Shown: piece after piece, positions 1 through 6,980 of the stretch
How positions within the stretch are numbered: position 1 is the stretch's first letter
Layout: each line of letters begins with the position of its first letter
Origin: CAITSH01 sp945892985
GTDB lineage: Bacteria; Pseudomonadota; Gammaproteobacteria; Burkholderiales; SG8-39
Reading direction: 5' to 3'
Assembly (NCBI GenBank): GCA_945892985.1
Contig: CAMDDU010000047.1
Coordinates: 1 to 33,047 of the forward strand
DNA: 33,047 nt
Position numbers and translations under genes: made by a program
Notes under the pieces: generated by a model
Databases searched by the model: none
Told to the model about the DNA's origin: nothing
What the model saw: only the letters and a program-made list of their open reading frames with translations

Positions 1-145
1 AATGCCACTCACAGGAGAGGTGCGCCCTGCGTGAGGAAATAGCGGGGGCATAGCCCCCTTTCTTCCACATTTTCGCCCGATTTATCATCAAATTGACTTT
101 GATTCCAACGTTTCTCGTCTCAACTATCACTTGTTCAGTGATTCC
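1..145 (+). mobile_element. Terminal fragment of an IS element, probably IS5 family (left window edge)
   Basis: Positions 2-145 are the exact reverse complement of 32904-33047, so the same IS end lies at both edges. The outer boundary reads, on the minus strand, GGAATCACTGAACAAGTG, which resembles IS5-family terminal inverted repeats. The next four bases outside it (146-149) are TTAA, fitting the YTAR target of IS5-type elements. A short open frame ending in TGA at 32-34 (last residues MPLTGEVRPA) looks like the C-terminus of a transposase that runs in from the left, and a terminator hairpin follows it. The rest of the element is outside the window. The repeat and boundary are seen directly; the family assignment is inferred. 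Confidence 0.7.
44..66 (+). terminator. Rho-independent terminator of the IS transposase (left copy)
   Basis: A perfect 6-bp stem, GGGGGC (44-49) and GCCCCC (53-58), encloses the loop ATA and is followed by TTTCTTCC. It lies 9 nt after the putative transposase stop and would end transcription before the algR remnant. Confidence 0.65.
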
Positions 146-402
146 TTAAATATGTCACCATCAAAACGGCGCAGCGGGAGTATCTTGTCGAGGAGTCGCT
201 GGCCCATCTGGAACAGGAGTTCGGGGACCGTTTTGTGCGTATTCATCGCAACTGCCTTGTGGCAAGGGCTTCGATCCGCGGTTTCGAGCGCATTGCCGAA
301 GAAGAGGGAGAGGCGGGGTGGGCTGTACTGCTCGAGGGCTTGGCCGAAAAGCAGCCGATCAGCCGCCGGCAATGGCCGGTGCTGAAAGGTTTGCATAAGT
401 AA
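146..402 (+). pseudogene. algR: algR-type response regulator, 5'-truncated by the IS; only the LytTR C-terminus remains
   Basis: An open frame without a start begins at the IS boundary (AAA at 148) and ends with TAA at 400-402. It encodes about 84 residues: KYVTIKTAQREYLVEES, then the segments FGDRFVRIHRNCLVA, IRGFER and ISRRQWPVLKGLHK. This is the C-terminal part of a LytTR DNA-binding domain as in AlgR/LytR response regulators; the IHRN and SRR motifs are typical. The receiver domain, start codon and first part of LytTR are missing, replaced by IS sequence, and the frame meets a TGA at 139-141 inside the IS. algR next to hemC is a known order in beta- and gammaproteobacteria, which supports the call. 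The remnant should have no regulatory function. Confidence 0.85.
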
Positions 403-713
403 TTTTCCGGGACACCAGCTGGAAAGCCGTGTCCGTAGGGCGTTTTCAGACATCGACTGCTTTTCGGCGCGGTTGTTAGCCGGCACCAGACTGACCAACG
501 CCTTGCGCAGCGTATCTTTTGGCGTTTCCGCTTCGGCGTTGGTTGTGGCTCGCGTGCGCTTGCATTGCTTCCGCCGACAGCTTGCTTGCCAGAGGCAGCG
601 TTTGGCCTGTTGGGGCGCGGTTTGGGATGCCGCCTAGATAGTAAAGGGTATGAGCAAGGCGGGTGTTAGAATCGGGGTGGTGAAGTGTATGAACACAATC
701 TACCCTTTGAAAC
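403..713. other. Intergenic region between the algR remnant and hemC; no gene seen
   Basis: These 311 bp hold no frame with recognisable protein similarity on either strand. A minus-strand frame (498 down to 127) is open but runs antisense through the LytTR coding region and resembles nothing I know. The only signals I would note are a possible extended -10 at 664-672 and an 11-codon frame at 689-724 overlapping the hemC start. Confidence 0.5.
664..672 (+). promoter_or_regulatory. Possible extended -10 promoter element of the hemC operon
   Basis: TGTTAGAAT combines an extended -10 TG with TAGAAT, a 5 of 6 match to TATAAT. No good -35 is present at 16-18 bp. Transcription would start near 679, about 35 nt before the hemC TTG. 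Weak prediction. Confidence 0.3.
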
Positions 714-724
714 TTGAATACTAG
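689..724 (+). other. Possible 11-codon leader ORF overlapping the hemC start
   Basis: ATG at 689 opens a frame encoding MNTIYPLKLEY with TAG at 722-724. It overlaps the first codons of hemC (TTG 714) in another frame and has a GGTGG-like sequence upstream, whereas the hemC start has no clear ribosome binding site. It could couple hemC translation, be chance, or be the true hemC start separated by a single-base indel. Confidence 0.25.
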
Positions 725-1658
725 TCACGCCATTCGCGGTCCTGAACGCATCGTCATCGCTTCGCGCCAAAGCCGCCTTGCCCTTTGGCAGTCCGAGCAT
801 GTTCGTGACGGCCTCAAAAAATTATACCCGCAATGTGAGGTCACTATTTTGGCGTTGAGCACACGTGGTGATGAAATTCTTGATCGTTCCCTTTCCAAGC
901 TTGGCGGTAAAGGCTTGTTTGTAAAAGAACTTGAGACCGCCCTGGCGGATGGTCGCGCCGATATCGCCGTGCACTCCGCCAAGGATGTGCCGATGGACTT
1001 GCCGCAAGGGTTCGCGCTCGCGGCGATCGCCGAGCGCGAGGATCCGCGCGATTGCTTTGTATCCAATGATTATGTGACGCCGGCCGAGTTGCCTGCCGGC
1101 GCTATTCTTGGCACATCCAGCCTGCGTCGCGAGGCGCAACTGCGCGAGCGCTTCCCGCATCTGCTCATTGCACCGTTGCGGGGTAACCTGGATACGCGCC
1201 TGGCGAAGATAGACCGCGGTGAGGTTCAGGCCGCCGTGCTCGCCGCGGCCGGCCTGACGCGCCTCGGTCTGGCCGGGCGCATAAGCAGCATTATGGATAC
1301 CAAGGACAGTCTTCCGGCGGCGGGTCAGGGCGCACTGGCCATCGAATATCGTTCCGACAGGCCGGAGTTGTTCAACTGGCTAGCCCCCATGGATCATCCC
1401 GAGACGGCTGCCTGTGTGCGCGCCGAGCGTGCCGTAAGCCGCGCACTCGGGGGCAGTTGCCAGTTGCCGCTGGCGGCTTACGCCGAGTGTGATGACGGTC
1501 AACTCACGCTTCGCGGCCTTGTTGCCGCCCCGGATGCCAGTGCGATGGTACGCGCAGAAATGGCTGGTCCCGCGTCCGAGCCTGAGCGCCTTGGTATTGC
1601 CGTAGCCGAGTTGCTTCGCGCGCGCGGGGCAGATCGTATTCTTGCGACCCTGTCATGA
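714..1658 (+). CDS. hemC: Hydroxymethylbilane synthase (porphobilinogen deaminase)
   Basis: Cytoplasmic enzyme that joins four porphobilinogen units into hydroxymethylbilane, the linear tetrapyrrole precursor. The 314-residue length is normal. The N-terminal domain carries STRGDEILDRSL and GGKGLFVKELE, followed by HSAKDVP with the catalytic aspartate at D91. The C-terminal domain has LGGSCQLP, whose C249 is the attachment cysteine of the dipyrromethane cofactor. The start is unusual: a TGA at 708-710 in the same frame forces it downstream, and TTG 714 is the only conventional start before the conserved VIASRQSRLALWQ segment; no strong ribosome binding site is visible. It is first in a hemCDXY run and overlaps hemD by 4 nt. 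The function is certain, the exact start less so. Confidence 0.95.
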   Translation: MNTSHAIRGPERIVIASRQSRLALWQSEHVRDGLKKLYPQCEVTILALSTRGDEILDRSLSKLGGKGLFVKELETALADGRADIAVHSAKDVPMDLPQGFALAAIAEREDPRDCFVSNDYVTPAELPAGAILGTSSLRREAQLRERFPHLLIAPLRGNLDTRLAKIDRGEVQAAVLAAAGLTRLGLAGRISSIMDTKDSLPAAGQGALAIEYRSDRPELFNWLAPMDHPETAACVRAERAVSRALGGSCQLPLAAYAECDDGQLTLRGLVAAPDASAMVRAEMAGPASEPERLGIAVAELLRARGADRILATLS

Positions 1659-2440
1659 GAACATTAAACGGTCGCCGCGTTCTTGTGACCCGCCCGCGTG
1701 AGCAGGCTGGAGTCTTGATGCGCCTGCTGAGTGAGGGCGGCGGCGAGCCGGTGCTGTTTCCGGCGCTGGAGATCCGGGCACCCGCGCATCCGGAAGCACT
1801 TGAAGCCACGATGTTGGATTTGTCTCGTTTCGATCTGGCGATTTTTATCAGCCCGACAGCGGTTGAGTATGGCCTGCGCTATGCGATTGCCGCCGGCCCC
1901 TGGCCTGAACACGTGAAGGTCGCGGCTGTGGGGCCGGGCGGCGCCACGGCACTGGCCGCCGCGGGAATAAAGAACGTCATCGTCCCGGCGACACGGTTTG
2001 ACAGCGAAGGTCTTCTCGACAAGCTGGCGAAAATGACCTACCTGACTTACCGTAATGTGCTGATTTTTCGCGGTGGTGGCGGACGTGAGTTGCTTGCAAC
2101 CGAGCTCAAGCGGCGCGGTGCCGAGGTGGCCCTAGCCGAGTGCTACGAGCGCGCCAAACCCAGCACCGATGGCGCGCCTGTTATTGCAATGTGGCGAGAG
2201 GGCAGGCTTGATGCCATCACCGTCACCAGCAGCGAGGCGGTCGATAACCTGGTGGAGATGCTCGGTGATGCCGGCAGGGAATTGCTGGCGGTTACGCCCA
2301 TTTTTGCGCCGCACCCGCGAATTATCGAGCGAGCGCAGTGGCGCGGAGCACTCAAGGCGCAACTTACCACCGCCGGAGACAAAGGTCTGGTTGATGGAAT
2401 ACAGAGTTTTTTCGCAAAAGTGACCAGGCTTTCAAAATAA
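1655..2440 (+). CDS. hemD: Uroporphyrinogen-III synthase
   Basis: Cyclises hydroxymethylbilane with inversion of ring D to give uroporphyrinogen III, the branch point to heme, siroheme and cobalamin. The 261 residues are normal for the family. Sequence divergence is high in HemD, but the opening RVLVTRPREQA, the segment FISPTAVEYGL and the later ITVTSSEAVDNL are characteristic of the two-lobed fold. Its ATG overlaps the hemC stop (ATGA), so translation is probably coupled to hemC. The position directly after hemC confirms the call. Confidence 0.95.
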   Translation: MRTLNGRRVLVTRPREQAGVLMRLLSEGGGEPVLFPALEIRAPAHPEALEATMLDLSRFDLAIFISPTAVEYGLRYAIAAGPWPEHVKVAAVGPGGATALAAAGIKNVIVPATRFDSEGLLDKLAKMTYLTYRNVLIFRGGGGRELLATELKRRGAEVALAECYERAKPSTDGAPVIAMWREGRLDAITVTSSEAVDNLVEMLGDAGRELLAVTPIFAPHPRIIERAQWRGALKAQLTTAGDKGLVDGIQSFFAKVTRLSK

Positions 2441-2472
2441 TCCCGCGTTAGTCGATGGTGCTCTGACAGCTT

Positions 2473-3522
2473 ATGGATGAAACGACCACTCCCGCACCCG
2501 CAGCCCGGAGCCTGAGCGCGCGTTTTGGCAAACGGGCCAACCCGCTTGGCGTGGCGCTTATCGCGGTCATCCTGTTTTTCGGTTGGCAATGGTGGGATAC
2601 GCGGCATCAAATCGACCAGCTTTCCCAGGAACTTGCCAAGCGCCTTCGCGACAGCGATGCCGGCAGTCAGGAAAGCCGTCTCGTGGCCAAACAAGCGCAA
2701 GAGGCGGTGCGCGACGCCCAGGCCAAGTTGAGCGTCATGGAGGCGAGGTTGCAGGAGTCGCAGAACCAGCAGGTCGCACTGGAGGCGCTTTACCAGGAAT
2801 TGTCACGGGGGCGCGACGACTGGGTGCTGGCGGAAATCGAGCAAATTCTTGCGATCGCGTCGCAGCAGTTGCAACTTGCTGGCAATGTTTCGGTCGCCCT
2901 CGTCGCGCTGCAAAGCGCCGACTCAAGACTGGCCCGTTCCGATCGGCCGCAGTTCATTTCCCTGCGTAAAGTTCTCAACCGGGATATCGAGCGACTGAAG
3001 GTGGCACCCAATCTCGACCTTACCGGGCTATCATTGAAGATCGAACAGTTGATCGGTGGCGTCGATACCTGGCCGCTGGCATCGGAAGGACGGCCGTCGG
3101 GCGATCGCGTAGCTTCAGCGCCGGCGGATCAGGGTTTTTGGCAGGCTCTGGGCAGACAGGCATGGGATGAGATCCGGCAGTTGGTCAGAGTGCAAAATAG
3201 CGACCGTCTGGAGGCGGTGCTGCTTGCGCCGGAGCAGGCGTTTTTCCTGCGTGAGAATGTCAAGCTTCGCCTGCTTAATGCGCGTCTTGCATTGTTGCAA
3301 CGTGACCAGAACGGCTACCGTCAGGATATTCGCGTAGCCACTGAATGGATGGGCCGGCATTTCGACACCCGTGCCAAGCCTGTTGCGAATGCTGTCGCGA
3401 CGCTGAAGCAACTGGCTGCCGCAGGCGTGAGTGTCGAGCCGCCGAACGTTGCGGACAGCCTTGCGGCCGTACGCAACTTCAAGGCCTCGCGCGAGGCTTC
3501 GCGCGACAAAGCACCCCGATGA
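2473..3522 (+). CDS. hemX: HemX family membrane protein of the hem operon
   Basis: A 349-residue inner-membrane protein with a short cytoplasmic N-terminus, one transmembrane segment at about residues 26-41 (LGVALIAVILFFGWQW), a coiled-coil stretch at about 45-105 rich in Q, E, A and K, and a periplasmic C-terminal region. This architecture and the place between hemD and hemY match HemX. HemX proteins are often labelled uroporphyrinogen-III C-methyltransferase, but no methylase domain is visible here, so that label should not be used. A role supporting tetrapyrrole synthesis is inferred from context only. The ATG lies 32 nt after hemD and the 3' end overlaps hemY. Confidence 0.88.
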   Translation: MDETTTPAPAARSLSARFGKRANPLGVALIAVILFFGWQWWDTRHQIDQLSQELAKRLRDSDAGSQESRLVAKQAQEAVRDAQAKLSVMEARLQESQNQQVALEALYQELSRGRDDWVLAEIEQILAIASQQLQLAGNVSVALVALQSADSRLARSDRPQFISLRKVLNRDIERLKVAPNLDLTGLSLKIEQLIGGVDTWPLASEGRPSGDRVASAPADQGFWQALGRQAWDEIRQLVRVQNSDRLEAVLLAPEQAFFLRENVKLRLLNARLALLQRDQNGYRQDIRVATEWMGRHFDTRAKPVANAVATLKQLAAAGVSVEPPNVADSLAAVRNFKASREASRDKAPR

Positions 3523-4694
3523 GGGGCTTGTTCTGGTTGCTGGCGGTGTTTTCGCTGGCGGTGGGACTTTCTTTATTGACCCGATTTGGGGATGGTTACG
3601 TTCTCATCGTCGCGCCGCCATGGCGAATCGAAGTATCGCTCGCGCTTGTCGTGTTGTCGCTGTTGGCCGGGTTTGTGCTCGCTTACTGGCTTGTTCGTCT
3701 TGTATTCCACACGCTGCGCCTGCCCCAGCATGTAAAGGCGTTTCGCGCACGGCAGCATGAATCGAGCGGGCGTTCTGCGCTTGCCGGCGCAGTACAGGCC
3801 TTGTTTGAGGGGCGTTGGGGGCGCGCGCGCAAGCTGGCTGCGACGGCGCATGGCATGCAGAGCGCACCCGGCCTTGCCGCCCTGATCGCCGCGCGTGCCG
3901 CGCATCGGATAGGCGATGACAGCGACCGCGACGTGTGGCTGGCGCGTGCCGAGGAGGTGGCTGATCTGCGCCAGGCACGCCTGAGTACCGAGGCGGAACT
4001 GTTGCTCGATTCGCGGCGTTTTAATGACGCTCGCGCGGTTTTGCGGCAGATGCACGAGGGCGGACACCGTGGAATCGCAAGTCAACTTATGTTGTTGCGC
4101 GCGGAGCAGGGCATGCGCAACTGGGATGAGGTCATACGGCTGGCAAAAGTGCTTGAGAAACGCGACGCCGCGCCGCGCGAATGGTTGCGCCAGCTACGTT
4201 TTAATGCCGTTATCGAGAATTTGCGTACCAAAGGATTGGACGCGACCAATCTGTTCCGCCATTGGCGCGGCGTGGATGAGCCCGAAAGGGTGGATCACCG
4301 CGTTGCAGGGACCGCGGCCCGTCTGTTCATGGGGCATGGCGGCGGAAAAATTGCGCATGACATTCTGCGCGAGGCGCTGGATCATGAGTGGAATGCCGAC
4401 GCGGCCATGCTCTATGGCGAGTGCCTAGGGGCCGATGCACGTGAACAGTTGCAGTATGCAGAACGCTGGCTTGGGCACCATCCGCGCGATGGCGGGTTGC
4501 TGCTGACTCTCGGGCGGCTGTGCGTGTACCTCGAACTCTGGGGCAAGGCGCAAAGCTATCTTGAGGCAAGTCTCGCGCAACAACCGACTCGCGCAGTCCA
4601 TGTCGCGCTGGCGCGGCTTGCCGAAAGACTGGAGCGAAACGAGGAAGCACAGACTCACTACAGGGCGGCAGCCGAGCTCGACGGTGCGGTGTAG
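3519..4694 (+). CDS. hemY: HemY TPR protein, heme biosynthesis-associated
   Basis: The ATG at 3519 overlaps the hemX stop (ATGA), giving 391 residues. The frame is open further upstream, but that part is antisense-free hemX coding sequence in another frame, so the overlap start is preferred. Two transmembrane segments (about residues 3-20 and 37-60) are followed by a soluble, helical, tetratricopeptide-like region rich in A, R and L, for example ALARLAERLERNEEAQTHY near the end. This is the proteobacterial HemY of the hemCDXY cluster, which is not related to the HemY protoporphyrinogen oxidase of Bacillus. Its biochemical role is not settled. It is the last gene of the run and faces hemF tail to tail. 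Confidence 0.9.
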   Translation: MRGLFWLLAVFSLAVGLSLLTRFGDGYVLIVAPPWRIEVSLALVVLSLLAGFVLAYWLVRLVFHTLRLPQHVKAFRARQHESSGRSALAGAVQALFEGRWGRARKLAATAHGMQSAPGLAALIAARAAHRIGDDSDRDVWLARAEEVADLRQARLSTEAELLLDSRRFNDARAVLRQMHEGGHRGIASQLMLLRAEQGMRNWDEVIRLAKVLEKRDAAPREWLRQLRFNAVIENLRTKGLDATNLFRHWRGVDEPERVDHRVAGTAARLFMGHGGGKIAHDILREALDHEWNADAAMLYGECLGADAREQLQYAERWLGHHPRDGGLLLTLGRLCVYLELWGKAQSYLEASLAQQPTRAVHVALARLAERLERNEEAQTHYRAAAELDGAV

Positions 4695-4735
4695 CACGCG
4701 AGCCTGAGTCTGTGCCTGAGGCACTCCGGCGCAGG

Positions 4736-4757
4736 CGTCGTTCCGGGCTGAGCGACG
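4736..4757. terminator. Possible stem-loop between convergent hemY and hemF
   Basis: CGTCGTT (4736-4742) can pair with AGCGACG (4751-4757), 7 bp with one G-T wobble and an 8-nt loop. No T-run follows on either strand, so it is at best a weak or Rho-assisted terminator. Confidence 0.25.
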
Positions 4758-4763
4758 ACTTCC

Positions 4764-5654
4764 TTAAGCCCAGTCGCGGGCGACCAAAAACTCCGAATAC
4801 AGTTTTTCTTCCGCGCTTCCCGCCTCGGGTTTCCAGTCATATCGCCATTTCACCACGGGCGGCAAGGACATCAGTATGGCTTCAGTGCGCCCGCCCGATT
4901 GCAAGCCGAACAGGGTGCCCCGGTCATAGACCAGATTGAATTCGACGTAGCGACCGCGCCGGTAAGCCTGGAAGTCGCGTTCTTTCTCGCCGTAGGGGGT
5001 GTCTTTGCGACGTTCGGCTATTGGCAGGTAGCCTGAAAGAAAAGCATCGCCGGCGCTTTGCAGCAGGGCGAAGCTTTTGTCGAAACCCGGTTCGCTAAAA
5101 TCGTCGAAAAATATGCCGCCGATTCCGCGCGGTTCGTTGCGGTGGCGCAAGAAAAAATAGTCATCACACCATTTTTTGAAGCGGGGATAAAATTCCGAGC
5201 CGAACCGATCGAGCGCACTCTTGCAGGTTCGGTGAAAGTGCTGCGCGTCTTCGACGTAGCCGTAGTAGGGCGTCAAATCCATGCCGCCACCAAACCACCA
5301 GACCGGAGTTGCCCCTGTCGTGCAAAAGAAGCGCACGTTCATGTGCACGGTGGGGACATGGGGATTGCGCGGGTGCAGTACCAGCGATACGCCCATGGCT
5401 TCCCAGGGGGCGCCGGCGATTTCAGGCCGGTGTGCGGACGCCGAGGGCGGAAGCTTGGTGCCGGTCACATGGGAGAAGTTGACGCCGCCGCGCTCAAAAA
5501 AATCTCCCTCTTCGATTACCCGGCTGATACCGCCGCCGCCCTCGGGGCGTTGCCAGGAGTCGGTGTGGAAGGGGCTGCCATCAAGGGCTTCTAGCGTGCC
5601 GACAATGCGCTGTTGCAATGCGAGTAGATATGTTTTTACTGCAAGGCTGTTCAT
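4764..5654 (-). CDS. hemF: Oxygen-dependent coproporphyrinogen-III oxidase
   Basis: Converts coproporphyrinogen III to protoporphyrinogen IX by two oxidative decarboxylations using molecular oxygen; soluble, cytoplasmic. The ATG at 5654 gives 296 residues, the usual length, beginning MNSLAVKTYLLALQQRI; the open frame extends upstream but without similarity. Family signatures are present in order: FERGGVNFSHVTG, HMNVRFFCTT, WWFGGGMDLTPYYGY, a GGIFFDDF segment and RRGRYVEFNLVYDRGT. It is the last gene of the minus-strand run, 47 nt after purD, and sits tail to tail with the hemCDXY run, so early and late heme genes are neighbours. The oxygen-dependent form implies that the organism meets oxygen. 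Confidence 0.96.
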   Translation of the reverse strand: MNSLAVKTYLLALQQRIVGTLEALDGSPFHTDSWQRPEGGGGISRVIEEGDFFERGGVNFSHVTGTKLPPSASAHRPEIAGAPWEAMGVSLVLHPRNPHVPTVHMNVRFFCTTGATPVWWFGGGMDLTPYYGYVEDAQHFHRTCKSALDRFGSEFYPRFKKWCDDYFFLRHRNEPRGIGGIFFDDFSEPGFDKSFALLQSAGDAFLSGYLPIAERRKDTPYGEKERDFQAYRRGRYVEFNLVYDRGTLFGLQSGGRTEAILMSLPPVVKWRYDWKPEAGSAEEKLYSEFLVARDWA

Positions 5655-5701
5655 GGGTGTCGCTTCGCGGCTAGGATTCGGGCGGTTCCCGCAAACGGGG
5701 C

Positions 5702-6979
5702 TTAGCGGTTTTTTACGGCGATGGCGCGAAAACCGATGTCGCTGCGAAACTGCATTCCCTCGAAGCGGATCATGTCCACCGTCTGATATGCGCGGTGCTG
5801 CGCCATTTTTACGCTGTCTCCAAGCGCGGTGACGCAAAGTACCCGTCCGCCGGAAGTGACCGACTGCTTGCCCGAGAGGGTGGAGCCGGCGTGGAAAACT
5901 TTGCAGTCCTCGGTGTCGGAGGGCAGGCCGGAAATGGTGTCGCCGCTTCGCGGTGCCTCAGGGTAGCCGCCGGCGGCAAGCACAACGCCCAGTGCAGTGC
6001 GCCTGTCCCAGTCGGCCTGTATCTGGTCGAGTTTGCCATCGATGGCGTGTTCGATCAGTTCGAACAGGTCGCTTTTCAGACGCAGCAACAGGGGTTGTGT
6101 TTCCGGATCCCCCAGGCGGCAGTTGAATTCGAGCACCTTCGGATCGCCAGCCGTGTCGATCATGATCCCGGCATAAAGAAAGCCCGAATAGGGTATGCCA
6201 TCCTTTGCCATGCCTTGCATGGTGGGCAGAATGATTTCGCGCATAATGCGATTGTGAAGTTTAGGCGTCACCACCGGCGCGGGGGAGTAAGCACCCATGC
6301 CACCAGTGTTCGGACCCGCGTCGCCATCTTTCAGACGTTTGTGATCCTGGCTGGTAGCCAAGGGTAGGACATGTTCCCCGTCCGCGAGAACAATAAAACT
6401 GGCTTCTTCGCCCTCCAGAAAACCTTCAACAACAACCCTGTGCCCGGCGTCGCCCATGCTGTTGCCCACCAGTATGGCATCGATGGCGGCATGTGCCTCA
6501 GCCAGGTCCATGGCGACGACCACGCCCTTGCCCGCAGCAAGGCCGTCGGCCTTGATTACGATGGGCGCGCCTTGCTGGTCGATGTAGGCGTGAGCCGCTG
6601 AGGCTTCGGTAAAAGTGCCGTAGGCGGCTGTCGGGATGCCGTGCCGTACGAGGAATCGCTTCGCGTAGTCCTTTGACGATTCAAGCTGGGCGGCGGTGCG
6701 TGTGGGACCGAAAATGCGCAAATTTCTCGCTTGGAAAAGATCGACCACGCCGGCCGCCAGAGGCGCTTCCGGGCCGACCACCGTCAGGTAAATATTTTCT
6801 TTTTGCGCAAAATCGGCCAGTTCGATCAGGTCGGTAATGGGCAGATTGACCATGTTTTTGTCCAAAGCCGTGCCGGCGTTGCCGGGGGCGACGTAGACCA
6901 TTTGGGTGCGCGGATTTTGCGCCAAACGCCATGCGATAGCATGTTCACGGCCGCCTGACCCGATTACGAGAAGTTTCAT
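5702..6979 (-). CDS. purD: Phosphoribosylamine-glycine ligase (GAR synthetase)
   Basis: Second step of purine synthesis: ATP-dependent joining of glycine to 5-phosphoribosylamine. The 425 residues have the standard ATP-grasp layout: N-terminal Rossmann-like domain with VIGSGGREHA (residues 5-14), ATP-grasp core with IKADGLAAGKGVVVA, and the metal-binding FNCRLGDPETQ. It starts 1 nt after the purH stop, so the two are almost certainly cotranscribed and translationally coupled. Confidence 0.97.
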   Translation of the reverse strand: MKLLVIGSGGREHAIAWRLAQNPRTQMVYVAPGNAGTALDKNMVNLPITDLIELADFAQKENIYLTVVGPEAPLAAGVVDLFQARNLRIFGPTRTAAQLESSKDYAKRFLVRHGIPTAAYGTFTEASAAHAYIDQQGAPIVIKADGLAAGKGVVVAMDLAEAHAAIDAILVGNSMGDAGHRVVVEGFLEGEEASFIVLADGEHVLPLATSQDHKRLKDGDAGPNTGGMGAYSPAPVVTPKLHNRIMREIILPTMQGMAKDGIPYSGFLYAGIMIDTAGDPKVLEFNCRLGDPETQPLLLRLKSDLFELIEHAIDGKLDQIQADWDRRTALGVVLAAGGYPEAPRSGDTISGLPSDTEDCKVFHAGSTLSGKQSVTSGGRVLCVTALGDSVKMAQHRAYQTVDMIRFEGMQFRSDIGFRAIAVKNR

Positions 6980-6980
6980 A

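Noticed and set aside
131..385. Plus-strand frame starting with ATG at 131
   Set aside because: It starts inside the IS and runs out of frame through the LytTR coding region; the real protein signal is in the frame ending at 402.
2473..3522. hemX as a uroporphyrinogen-III C-methyltransferase
   Set aside because: There is no SAM-dependent methylase domain; one membrane segment and a coiled coil are all that is visible.
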